Virus record (IMG/VR): IMGVR_UViG_3300042515_001796 | Location: 1 to 32,726 of that record | Direction: 5' to 3' (one strand) | DNA: 32,726 bases | Source of the DNA: a virus | Shown here: positions 6,581 to 12,321 of the stretch, piece after piece | Layout of the letters: every line of letters starts with the position of its first letter | Numbering within the stretch: position 1 is the first letter of the stretch | Notes under the pieces: model-generated | Told to the model about the DNA's origin: nothing | The model's input: only the letters and a program-made list of their open reading frames with translations | Databases searched by the model: none | Translations under genes and position numbers: made by a program

Positions 6581-6825
6581 GCCGCCTCCTTCAATTTGCT
6601 GTTGAGGTAACGCTTGCGACCGACTTTGCGCGGGTCAACCTTGCGATAGCGCAGGCGCGGGGGCTTTTCGTTAAGACTGTCGAGCAGTCCCTTGATGCGC
6701 CGATCCGCGAAATCGCGCTCGGCGCTGATTGCCGTGGTCGCGCCGACTTGGTAGCCGCCGATCCACGCCATTGCGACAACGCCCATTGCCGCGAGCGTTG
6801 CGATGATGATGGTGAGGTAGTCCAT
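6577..6825 (-). CDS. Small membrane protein with basic C-terminus (82 aa)
   Basis: The start MDYLTIIIATLAAMG gives an N-terminal transmembrane segment (LTIIIATLAAMGVVAMAWIGGY) followed by a cytoplasmic, Arg/Lys-rich tail (RLRYRKVDPRKVGRKRYL). The leader has no ribosome binding site but is A-rich and holds one AACACAGAACA copy. Possible roles are superinfection exclusion or membrane anchoring of early proteins; neither is shown. Confidence 0.6.
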   Translation of the reverse strand: MDYLTIIIATLAAMGVVAMAWIGGYQVGATTAISAERDFADRRIKGLLDSLNEKPPRLRYRKVDPRKVGRKRYLNSKLKEAA

Positions 6826-6847
6826 GTTGTTTTTGTTTGTTCTGTGT

Positions 6848-7417
6848 TTATTTGATGGAGAATCCAGCGGTGATGCTTGTGACACCGCCAGCCGCCACAC
6901 ATGAGCCAGCCCAAGTCACAGACATTTGCGCCTGCGGCTTAATGAATGACTCGAAAATTTCCCAGTTGTCGCACTTGTCGCCAATAGACCAACGGAGGGT
7001 TGAAACTCCGCGCGCAAGCAGTTCCTCAAGCAACCAGAAAACAAAGCAGTCGTGTTCGTCCACATACATGGCAAGAACATCAAAATCCCCTCGCTCGTAT
7101 TTCGTGTAGCGCGCGCCGTAGTCCTTGGGATTGGCCGCGCAAGAAGGCTTGCCGCTGCCTATGATAATCTTCCACTTTCCATCCCGGTGCTGATACACGC
7201 CCTTCTTGATCTGCACGGACAGCGGGCGATTGGGCGGGCGGAAAATAATTACATCTGCGGGGGTTGAATGTCCGTGCGGCGTAAAAACGTGCCATCCGTT
7301 GCGCTTGGCTCGTGGCAGAAATTCCAGTTCTGAAATGTCACCCGTATCGCATGACTCGGAGCCATCGGCCTCGCGGCGAGGCGTGTCGTATTCAGCAAGA
7401 TCGAAAAGGGCGTCCAT
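6848..7417 (-). CDS. PD-(D/E)XK family endonuclease
   Basis: A 189-aa protein with the compact motif order of this family: GDISELEFLPRAKRNGWHVF (conserved Glu in a helix), THGHSTP..., PADVIIF (motif II Asp), then LSVQIKKG (Gln-x-Lys, the E/QxK position). Next come a basic strand region (DGKWKIIIGSGKP), YTKYERGDFDVLAMYVDE and FWLLEE. This resembles PDDEXK_5-type nucleases. It comes early in the operon, before the recombination genes, and could attack host or competing phage DNA or process recombination intermediates. The C-terminal 25 residues are hydrophobic and uncharged, which is unusual. Confidence 0.75.
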   Translation of the reverse strand: MDALFDLAEYDTPRREADGSESCDTGDISELEFLPRAKRNGWHVFTPHGHSTPADVIIFRPPNRPLSVQIKKGVYQHRDGKWKIIIGSGKPSCAANPKDYGARYTKYERGDFDVLAMYVDEHDCFVFWLLEELLARGVSTLRWSIGDKCDNWEIFESFIKPQAQMSVTWAGSCVAAGGVTSITAGFSIK

Positions 7418-7422
7418 GTCTT

Positions 7423-7623
7423 TTATCGGTTAGCCGTTGCAACACGCTTGTCCCGCCACCACGCCTCGAAACTCGGTTTGACGATCTCCCATCCGCCCCG
7501 CTTGCCGCGCGGCATCATCGCCAAGAAAGCGCCCTGCCGCGCGAACTGGCGAATCATGTAAAGCGAATACCCCGTCATCGCGGCGGCATCAGCGGGGCGG
7601 ATGATGTGATCGTTGTTTGTCAT
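7423..7623 (-). CDS. Excisionase-like helix-turn-helix protein (66 aa)
   Basis: Start MTNNDHIIRPADA, set by the ATGA overlap with the RHH gene upstream (7620-7623). The sequence IIRPADAAAMTGYSLYMIRQFARQG, then a turn with PRGKRGGWEI and FEAWW, fits a small MerR/Xis-type winged helix-turn-helix. Being second in the early operon and near the integrase, it may be the directionality factor for excision; control of early transcription is the alternative. Confidence 0.6.
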   Translation of the reverse strand: MTNNDHIIRPADAAAMTGYSLYMIRQFARQGAFLAMMPRGKRGGWEIVKPSFEAWWRDKRVATANR

Positions 7624-7853
7624 ACACGCTGACGTTGCATCAAACATTCGATGCCCTCGCGCAGAACGCGGGAGACGTTGTTATGTCCCTGCGTCTTGGC
7701 GCGCTTGAGTGCCCAGACGTAGAGGGATTGCGGGATGGAGATGGATTTTTTGATCGTGGGTGTGTTGTGTGTTTTCACGCCCAAGATTTTCGCACGGAGG
7801 CCACGGACATCCGCTGTCCCTGCCCCTTGCTTTTTTGGTGCTACCGTTGGCAT
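7620..7853 (-). CDS. Ribbon-helix-helix regulator (Arc/CopG-like), early operon leader
   Basis: A 77-aa protein. Residues from about 34 (IKKSISIPQSLYVWALKRAKTQGHNNVSRVLREGIECLMQ) have the strand-helix-helix layout of RHH repressors: alternating KKSISIP for the DNA-contacting ribbon, then two helices, with a SRVLREGI second helix. The N-terminal 30 residues are a basic, flexible arm. It is the first gene of the leftward operon and lies back to back with another RHH-type gene over a repeat-rich control region, so it is a candidate autorepressor or lysis-lysogeny switch component. Confidence 0.7.
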   Translation of the reverse strand: MPTVAPKKQGAGTADVRGLRAKILGVKTHNTPTIKKSISIPQSLYVWALKRAKTQGHNNVSRVLREGIECLMQRQRV

Positions 7854-7992
7854 GGGTAGGTGAATACCCTACTGGTCATACTGGTAGCAAGGATTATTTT
7901 TAGGGTAGGGCGAAATTTTTTACCCCGCCCGCCGCACTTGATTTTTAGCGGCTGTAGTAGGACGTTTCCCTTGCTCACGAACGCACACAGAT
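7854..7992. promoter_or_regulatory. Divergent control region with clustered operator-like repeats
   Basis: This intergenic stretch separates the two divergent RHH-type genes. It holds a direct repeat TACTGGT (7870-7876 and 7879-7885, 9-bp period) and two inverted pairs of GGGTA/TACCC (7854-7858 with 7865-7869, and 7903-7907 with 7921-7925). RHH dimers typically bind short repeats at about one helical turn. On the minus strand, TTGCTA (7884-7889) lies about 18 nt upstream of TATTCA and could be a promoter covered by the direct repeats; this is weak. No clear rightward promoter is visible. Confidence 0.6.
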
Positions 7993-8199
7993 ATGAAAGC
8001 AAAACCCAAAAAAGATCGGGCCGTTAAGCTGTCAGTCAGCTTGCAGCCCAAGCACATCCAGTTCATTGAACAAAACCTCGGCATCTTTGGCACCACCAGC
8101 GGGGCCATCACCCGCGGCCTTGATGAACTGATTGCCCGCGTGGCCGAAGACCCGGACGTTTATACGATCAAACCCGTGCTACCCAAGGGCTTCAAATAG
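7993..8199 (+). CDS. Ribbon-helix-helix-like small regulator (68 aa)
   Basis: Begins MKAKPKKDRAVKLSVSLQPKHIQFIEQN, with a basic arm, a strand (VKLSVSL) and a helix, then TTSGAITRGLDELIARV as the second helix: the RHH layout. It diverges from the leftward RHH gene across the shared operator-like region, and its 3' end overlaps the integrase gene tail to tail by 8 bases. This suggests one protein sets each direction, as in a two-repressor switch. There is no ribosome binding site in its leader. Confidence 0.65.
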   Translation: MKAKPKKDRAVKLSVSLQPKHIQFIEQNLGIFGTTSGAITRGLDELIARVAEDPDVYTIKPVLPKGFK

Positions 8200-9205
8200 C
8201 CCACCAAGCCCGCCAATCGGCCAAGGCGGCAGGCACGGCATAGACCCGCTGCACCATTGCGGGCGAGGTGTGTCCCATTTGAAAGGCCGTTAGTGGGGCC
8301 GACTTGCACCGGGCCAAGTGATAGGTAGCGAACGAGTGCCGCAGGCAGTTATCCGGCCAGCCATCCGGCCCAAGCACGGGCGCGGCCATCCGCCGCCGAT
8401 GAGCGTGCAGCGTCTCCTTGGCAACCGGGATGATGTTGCCCGTCTTGCCTCGGAAGAACTTCGCTCGCCTCGTCAGCGGCTCGGTAAAGTCCACGATCCT
8501 CTGGTCAAAGCCGCCGACCGCTTGCTTGATGGCATCGGGCGGCACATGGATTTGCTTGGTCTTGTGGTCGATATTCTCCCACCGCATCCGGCAGACCTCC
8601 TCCGTCCGCAGTCCCGCGAAACCGCCAAGCAAAAGCAAGGCGCGCAAGTAGTCGGCCATCTCCAACTCAAGCAGTGCAGTCATTTGGGCGGGGGTCAAAA
8701 TCTCCCGCCCCGGCTTTGTCTTCGGGGTCGGCACCGCCGTCACGGGGTCATGCGGGATCAAGCGATTGGCAAAAAGGTAGCCAAAGAACATCTTGCAGTA
8801 GCGGTAATACATCGCCTGCGTGTTGCCGTTGGTGCTGCGGGCTTTGATCCATCGCCGCAGAGCGGCGGCTTCGATCTCGCCCGCAGGGCCACGAAACGCT
8901 TTGCCGAAAGCCTTTTCAAAGATGGCGAGTTTTTGCCGATGGCTGTCGCTCTGCGGGTCGGCCTCGTTGACGAACATTCGCAGCGCCCCCATGACCGTGA
9001 GGCCGTCTGGCTGGCGCAGTGCTTGCGTGCCTTTCTCCTGCACCTTGGCCGTCAGCTTTGCTCCCTCGGCCCATGCCAATTCCTCGGCCACGAAGAACCG
9101 CCGCACCCGTTTTCCGTGGGCAAAAAAGTCGCAGCACCACGGACTTTCGGCCCTTCCCGCGACCTTGCGGACGCGAAAGCGGACGGGGTTAATGTTGCGA
9201 CTCAT
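8192..9205 (-). CDS. int: Tyrosine recombinase / phage integrase
   Basis: A 337-aa protein from the chosen start MSRNINPVRF (an upstream ATG at 9265 would add 20 residues). An N-terminal arm-binding part is followed by a SAM-like core-binding domain (about residues 65-150) and the catalytic domain. Catalytic positions are visible: Arg in FAGLRTEEV (R200), Arg in CLRHSF (R289), His in MGHTS (H312) and the nucleophile Tyr in QRVYA (Y322). The first His of the usual HxxR box is Asn here (NCLR). It integrates or excises the phage; the tRNA-Ser 3' fragment and repeated arm-type motifs just upstream mark its site. Confidence 0.92.
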   Translation of the reverse strand: MSRNINPVRFRVRKVAGRAESPWCCDFFAHGKRVRRFFVAEELAWAEGAKLTAKVQEKGTQALRQPDGLTVMGALRMFVNEADPQSDSHRQKLAIFEKAFGKAFRGPAGEIEAAALRRWIKARSTNGNTQAMYYRYCKMFFGYLFANRLIPHDPVTAVPTPKTKPGREILTPAQMTALLELEMADYLRALLLLGGFAGLRTEEVCRMRWENIDHKTKQIHVPPDAIKQAVGGFDQRIVDFTEPLTRRAKFFRGKTGNIIPVAKETLHAHRRRMAAPVLGPDGWPDNCLRHSFATYHLARCKSAPLTAFQMGHTSPAMVQRVYAVPAALADWRAWWAI

Positions 9206-9214
9206 TGCAGTGCT

Positions 9215-9448
9215 TGTGCCACAAGTGCCAAAATATGGCACCGAAAAGCCAACATTGCAAAACATTAACCACAGACAACCAAAGACAAGGCAAAGTCACA
9301 AGTGCTTGATACGTGCCACTTTCTACAGAGAAAATGGCGGAAGGGGAGAGATTTGAACTCTCGGTGAGGTTTCCCCCACGCTCGATTTCGAGGTGAGGGG
9401 TTGTCTCTAATGGTCAACGCTTTACAAAAGCTGTGCCAACAAGTGCCA
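9215..9448. other. attP: attP region: arm-type repeats around a tRNA core
   Basis: TGTGCCACAAGTGCCA (9215-9230) and TGTGCCAACAAGTGCCA (9432-9448) are near-identical and flank the tRNA fragment; a third ACAAGTGC copy is at 9298-9305. They look like integrase arm-type binding sites on the two sides of the crossover core. Phage genes continue on both sides, which is what an unrecombined attP should look like. Confidence 0.7.
9335..9392 (-). tRNA. 3' fragment of tRNA-Ser(CGA), attP core
   Basis: Read on the minus strand, the segment contains the anticodon loop CTCGAAA (anticodon CGA at 9388-9390), the 3' half of the anticodon stem (TCGAG) and a 6-bp long variable arm with a GAAA loop. A T arm GAGAG-TTCAAAT-CTCTC, the acceptor 3' strand CCCTTCC, discriminator G and an encoded CCA follow. 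The 5' half is missing: no GGAAGGG strand and no D arm occur upstream, and the two inner anticodon-stem pairs are broken. This is the part of a host tRNA gene that phages carry in attP to restore the gene after integration. Confidence 0.85.
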
Positions 9449-9473
9449 GCGTTGGCGGTTTCTGTAGGGCGGT

Positions 9474-9494
9474 TTGACATACGCCGCGCCTTCA
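9474..9494 (+). promoter_or_regulatory. TTGACA start-associated motif (spacer 15)
   Basis: TTGACA at 9474-9479 lies 15 nt before ATG 9495. It is the only plus-strand copy that precedes a plus-strand gene, and it supports 9495 as the start of the metallophosphoesterase. Confidence 0.5.
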
Positions 9495-10235
9495 ATGGCA
9501 GCGATCACGCGGCGGTGGAAAAGGTGGATGGCGGTTTCCTGCACGCACGGCCATCTGGCCGACTCAAAGGCCACCGGGGCCATGCTCAAATTCCGTGAGG
9601 CATACAAGCCTTCGACGGTCCTGCATCTTGGTGACTTCACCGACATGGCCGCGCTCCGTGCCGGGGCAAGGCGTGACCCCGATGACCCCGACCGCGCGGA
9701 ATCGATGGCGGATGACTTGCTCGCTGGCCTGTCCTTCCTGCGCGAGCTTGAGCCGACAGTAATCCATTTGGGGAATCACGAAGACCGTCTTTGTGGCCTC
9801 GCTCATAGCGGCAATGCCGTGGTGAGCTACGCGGCGGGGCAAGTGCTCGCGCGCATTGATGACGCCGCCAAGGAAATGAAGGCGCGAGTCGTGCCGTATG
9901 CGGGGCTGCGCCCGGAAGCCTGCACGCAACTTGGCGATACGCTGTTTTTGCATGGCGTCCTCTACAACGTCAGCGCAGCCCGCGATCACGCCGAAGCCTT
10001 GGGCATGAATTGCGTGTTCGGGCATACGCATCGCGTCATGCAAGAAGCTGGTCGCTGCCAGCGTCCCGTAGTCGGCTACAACATCGGCTGCGGCATTGAT
10101 CTTTCGGTCGGCTATGCCAAAGGCAGGCGGCAGACCCTTGGATGGGCTCACGGATTTGCCTTTGGTGAGTATTGCGACACGGCCTGCACGGTTAATCTCG
10201 TCACGCTTTCCCCCCACTACCGCCTCCCGCTATGA
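9495..10235 (+). CDS. Calcineurin-like metallophosphoesterase
   Basis: A 246-aa protein from ATG 9495; ATG 9528 is an alternative with a purine-rich leader. The metallophosphoesterase motifs appear in order: SCTHGH, LHLGDFTD (GD), GNHEDR (GNH-E), a strand LFLHGV, and FGHTHR (GHTH). The first metal-binding Asp of the usual D-x-H is Cys here, while the His is kept. Such phage enzymes are predicted to hydrolyse phosphodiesters, from DNA ends to nucleotides, but the substrate cannot be read from sequence. It heads a plus-strand operon in which all four genes overlap by ATGA. It lies between attP and the lysis module, so it may be an accessory or lysogenic gene set. Confidence 0.8.
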   Translation: MAAITRRWKRWMAVSCTHGHLADSKATGAMLKFREAYKPSTVLHLGDFTDMAALRAGARRDPDDPDRAESMADDLLAGLSFLRELEPTVIHLGNHEDRLCGLAHSGNAVVSYAAGQVLARIDDAAKEMKARVVPYAGLRPEACTQLGDTLFLHGVLYNVSAARDHAEALGMNCVFGHTHRVMQEAGRCQRPVVGYNIGCGIDLSVGYAKGRRQTLGWAHGFAFGEYCDTACTVNLVTLSPHYRLPL

Positions 10236-10489
10236 AGTCGAAACTTTCGACCACCCAACCCGACGCCGATCTCGCCGCATGGTGCGCTGCCCTTGTCCCA
10301 GACAATGTGGACAAGGTTCCGGCGGGATGGATGACTTGCGCCGAACTTGCCGACAAGCTGGGCAAGACCAAGGACACCGTGAGCGGCCAGCTTTCCGTGG
10401 CCGTGCGCGCAGGCCGCGCCGAGATGAAACGGTTCCGAATCTTCACCAACCGGGGCGCTTATCCGGTCCCGCACTACAAGCTGAAATGA
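10232..10489 (+). CDS. Helix-turn-helix protein (85 aa)
   Basis: MTCAELADKLGKTKDTVSGQLSVAVRAG is a clear HTH with recognition helix KDTVSGQLSVAV, followed by a short beta wing (EMKRFRIFTNRGAYPVPHYKLK). It overlaps both neighbours by ATGA. It is a likely DNA-binding regulator of its own operon or of the nearby attP/integrase region; the target is unknown. Confidence 0.7.
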   Translation: MKSKLSTTQPDADLAAWCAALVPDNVDKVPAGWMTCAELADKLGKTKDTVSGQLSVAVRAGRAEMKRFRIFTNRGAYPVPHYKLK

Positions 10490-10803
10490 AAACAAAGCGG
10501 CCAACCCTGCGCTTCAAATTGGACGGCGCGTGGTGGACCGTGCACGTCGGTCGCCCTCCTGACAAAGAAAAGCTCGACGGCTGTTGCGTTTACAAGAAAC
10601 GCCAAATTTGGCTGCATCCAGACGCCGTGGCGGGCGATTTGCTTGGCATCGTGACGCACGAATTGACGCACGCCGTGATCCCGCCAACGGACGAGACGCA
10701 TGTCCGCGACTTGGAGCGGCTTGTCTGCGTGGTCACGCGGTGGGCTGCAAAAACCTTTTGCGGCGGCAAAATCCCCATCGGACAGCACCGCCGGGACAAA
10801 TGA
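10486..10803 (+). CDS. HExxH zincin-like metalloprotease (105 aa)
   Basis: The start MKTKRPTLRF is fixed by ATGA with the HTH gene. The core motif is VTHELTHAV (HExxH, residues 58-62), with further acidic/His residues in DETHVRDLE that could give the third zinc ligand. The N-terminal half is beta rich (TLRFKLDGAWWTVHV, CCVYKKRQIWLHP), resembling SprT-like or small phage zincins. Such domains can be real proteases or structural metal sites; the catalytic HExxH is intact. The substrate is unknown. Confidence 0.65.
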   Translation: MKTKRPTLRFKLDGAWWTVHVGRPPDKEKLDGCCVYKKRQIWLHPDAVAGDLLGIVTHELTHAVIPPTDETHVRDLERLVCVVTRWAAKTFCGGKIPIGQHRRDK

Positions 10804-10946
10804 CCTTTTGGCCGCTTCTTGCCTGCACCGGGCTCTACGTCCTCACAGCGGCAGGCTTTCTGCGCGACGGCAACGGGCCGATGGCCGTGGCCTTTGGCGG
10901 GTATGCCCTAGCGAACGTCGGCTTTCTTTGGATGACTTGGCGATAA
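10800..10946 (+). CDS. Two-span small membrane protein (48 aa)
   Basis: ATGA overlap at 10800-10803. MTFWPLLACTGLYVLTAAGFL and GPMAVAFGGYALANVGFLWM are two transmembrane segments joined by a short charged turn (RDGNG), a layout like a small holin or superinfection-exclusion protein. The stop codon lies inside the first arm of the terminator that ends the operon. Confidence 0.6.
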   Translation: MTFWPLLACTGLYVLTAAGFLRDGNGPMAVAFGGYALANVGFLWMTWR

Positions 10947-10970
10947 CCTGTCGAAAAATGACAGGTTTTT
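10945..10970 (+). terminator. Rho-independent terminator of the plus-strand operon
   Basis: AACCTGTC (10945-10952), loop GAAAAAT, GACAGGTT (10960-10967), with a T run to 10970. The 8-bp stem is perfect and the T-tract is on the plus strand. Confidence 0.85.
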
Positions 10971-10972
10971 GC

Positions 10973-10992
10973 ACACGTTGCGGCCAACGTGT
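10973..10992. other. Second hairpin between converging operons
   Basis: ACACGTTG (10973-10980), loop CGGC, CAACGTGT (10985-10992), then TTAA. It may back up the first terminator or face the oncoming late transcript; the T-tract is short. A further inverted repeat TTCGACA/TGTCGAA lies at 11000-11006 and 11027-11033. I see no gene between 10971 and 11078. Confidence 0.5.
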
Positions 10993-11078
10993 TTAAGGCT
11001 TCGACATATCGCCAACTCTTCGATTTTGTCGAATAGTTCAAGCCACGCTTAGACTACCGCGCAGACTGTGTGCGTTTG

Positions 11079-11151
11079 GGGCGGGGCCGGGCATTGAACC
11101 CGCATGGGCCGCGTCTGATACACCATACGGTGCTCGCTACGGCGCCCCGCC
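11079..11151 (-). tRNA. Degenerate tRNA-like element
   Basis: Exactly 73 nt. The acceptor stem GGCGGGG/CCCCGCC is perfect (7 bp) with discriminator C, and the T arm has loop TTCAATG with a 4-bp CGGG/CCCG stem. The middle is 41 nt, the right length for class I. But the D arm has only two pairs and the anticodon stem is poor: canonical numbering gives anticodon UCA with A instead of U at position 33, while a shifted fold gives CAG. CACC-GTAT-GGTG is a strong alternative hairpin. It may be a decayed tRNA or a tRNA mimic. No CCA is encoded. Confidence 0.45.
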
Positions 11152-11155
11152 AAAG

Positions 11156-11296
11156 TTAAGCCAGCAGCATAGCCAAACGTCTCACAAAACGCCGCAGGCT
11201 GAACCGCCGCGCACGGCGATTCGGACTGATGCGCTCGACGTAGCCGATGCCGCCGCCAACTGGCGGATAGACAAAGCCAAAATCATTGCTTCGCAT
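11156..11296 (-). CDS. Small very basic protein (46 aa)
   Basis: The best Shine-Dalgarno I found in the window (AAAGGAGG, 6 nt before ATG 11296) decides this start. The product begins MRSNDFGFVYPPVGGG and ends in an Arg-rich helix (RRARRFSLRRFVRRLAMLLA) that could be amphipathic. It ends 5 bases before the tRNA-like element and is the last gene of the late operon. A longer frame in the same place (ATG 11313) ignores this ribosome binding site. The function is unknown; lysis timing or nucleic-acid binding is possible. Confidence 0.6.
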   Translation of the reverse strand: MRSNDFGFVYPPVGGGIGYVERISPNRRARRFSLRRFVRRLAMLLA

Positions 11297-11317
11297 GGTG
11301 TTCCTCCTTTCATGTTG

Positions 11318-11917
11318 TTACCCCTGCCAATCTGCGTTCTTTCCGCGAACGTCCACATGGCAAAACGTGCGGTAGCGCCCAATGCCGCCACGAAATAGCC
11401 CCTCCGAGCGCATTTGATTTAAGATGCGATGCAACGTGGCGGGCGAGCCAGAGAGATCAAGCGCCCCGCCCCTCATGTGGATGCTGGCGCTGGCTCCGCC
11501 GATAGCGCGGTTGTAGGCCGCGTTGCGGTAGGCCGAGTTGATCCGTAGCCCCTTGCCCAGCCTGTGCCGCGCCTCGTCGGCAACCTTCGTTACGGCCAGC
11601 AAGGACGGCCACAAGCTGCGCGGCGGGTCCGTGTTTAGTTGCAGCTTGGCATCCCGCGCGCCCCGATAAAACACTTCGTCAGCCGTGAAGTAGCGCACGC
11701 CATGCTCATCGAGCAGCTTTTGAAACTCTTCTTTTGCCGTGCGCGGCCTCGCGCTTTTCGGCTTCGCGGTGGATGCGGGTGTGCGCGGCGGCAAGGACTT
11801 CGGCAAGATCGGTGAGTGACAGCTTTCGCACCAAAGCAAGGGCGATTGCGCGCCTGTCGTCGTCGGGCCACTTGGCAATGCCGCGAATAAGTTCTTCAAC
11901 CATTGAGTCAGTTTCAT
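11318..11917 (-). CDS. Peptidase M15-type endolysin
   Basis: A 199-aa frame. The catalytic part is residues 60-199: KEEFQKLLDEHGVRYFTADEV, then LRINSAYRNAAYNRAIGG, SIHMRGGALDL and FCHVDVRG. This gives the SxHxxGxAxD and HxD zinc/catalytic pattern of M15 D,D-/L,D-endopeptidases that cut peptidoglycan peptides (H147, D154, H187 in this numbering). The first 60 residues are a Pro/Ser/Thr/Lys-rich linker and overlap a second open frame (11706-11903), so the true start is uncertain; ATG 11917, a TTG within the linker, or GTG 11698 are candidates. It follows holin-like and lipoprotein genes, as expected for a lysis cassette. Confidence 0.82.
   Translation of the reverse strand: MKLTQWLKNLFAALPSGPTTTGAQSPLLWCESCHSPILPKSLPPRTPASTAKPKSARPRTAKEEFQKLLDEHGVRYFTADEVFYRGARDAKLQLNTDPPRSLWPSLLAVTKVADEARHRLGKGLRINSAYRNAAYNRAIGGASASIHMRGGALDLSGSPATLHRILNQMRSEGLFRGGIGRYRTFCHVDVRGKNADWQG
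11706..11903 (-). CDS. Possible 65-aa overlapping lysis-region protein
   Basis: ATG 11903 opens a frame encoding MVEELIRGIAKWPDDDRRAI, then ALALVRKLSLTDLAEVLAAA and a charged helical end. It looks like a genuine helical protein yet lies almost wholly within the N-terminal part of the endolysin frame. Either the endolysin starts later and this is the true gene here, or both frames are used. It has no transmembrane segment, so it is not a classic embedded holin or Rz1. Confidence 0.5.
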   Translation of the reverse strand: MVEELIRGIAKWPDDDRRAIALALVRKLSLTDLAEVLAAAHTRIHREAEKREAAHGKRRVSKAAR

Positions 11918-11926
11918 TGTTCGTTG

Positions 11927-12106
11927 TTAAAATTCCACCCGCCCCCGCACCCCGATGAACGACAGTCCCCGGCGACCGAAGCGGACGACAGGCTGAAGCG
12001 AAGTGAGCAGGCGTGTGAGCAGGGGCCGCGTGTCAGATCGCGTGGGCTTGGTGAAGATTGCGCGCAGGACTTCGCCGTTGATCGTCACCACGGGGCGGCG
12101 TCTCAT
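11927..12106 (-). CDS. Small basic protein, unknown (59 aa)
   Basis: Start MRRRPVVTINGEVLRAIF, set by the ATGA overlap with the lipoprotein gene (12103-12106). It is rich in Arg and beta-branched residues (LSFIGVRGRVEF). It may be a small lysis-region or virion-associated protein; no family is recognised. Confidence 0.55.
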   Translation of the reverse strand: MRRRPVVTINGEVLRAIFTKPTRSDTRPLLTRLLTSLQPVVRFGRRGLSFIGVRGRVEF

Positions 12107-12321
12107 TCGGGGAGGATGATCTTGTCGGCATCGATGGCCGCTTTCGCTTCGACTTCTCCCCACGGACGCCAGAAGGTCACGAACCAGACTTGTTTCTGAA
12201 AGTCCGCTCCGCCCGTCATGCGCCAGCCCGACTTAGCCAAGGGCAAGCCCTCGCCCTTCATGTCGGGCATCGTGGCACAGGAAGCGCAAAACAACGCCAA
12301 GACAACGCCGATGTGGCGCAT
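12103..12321 (-). CDS. Small lipoprotein of the lysis module (72 aa)
   Basis: MRHIGVVLALFCASCATMPDM is a short lipoprotein signal with the acylated Cys probably at position 15 (CASC, a relaxed lipobox) just before ATMPD. The mature part is about 58 residues (WRMTGGADFQKQVWFVTFW). Its start overlaps the holin-like stop as TAATG. An outer-membrane lipoprotein beside a holin and endolysin suggests a spanin-like role, but it is not Pro-rich like Rz1 and no inner-membrane partner with a coiled coil is seen. Confidence 0.65.
   Translation of the reverse strand: MRHIGVVLALFCASCATMPDMKGEGLPLAKSGWRMTGGADFQKQVWFVTFWRPWGEVEAKAAIDADKIILPE

Noticed and set aside
9335-9420. A complete tRNA-Ser gene
   Set aside because: No GGAAGGG acceptor strand or D arm exists upstream, and the anticodon stem is broken exactly at the end of the core.
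8192-10235. A prophage border with host DNA on one side of the att site
   Set aside because: Phage-type operons continue on both sides and no bacterial housekeeping gene is seen.
11079-11151. A functional opal-suppressor tRNA and recoded UGA
   Set aside because: UGA is used as the normal stop throughout (dozens of ATGA junctions), position 33 is not U, and the anticodon stem is poor.
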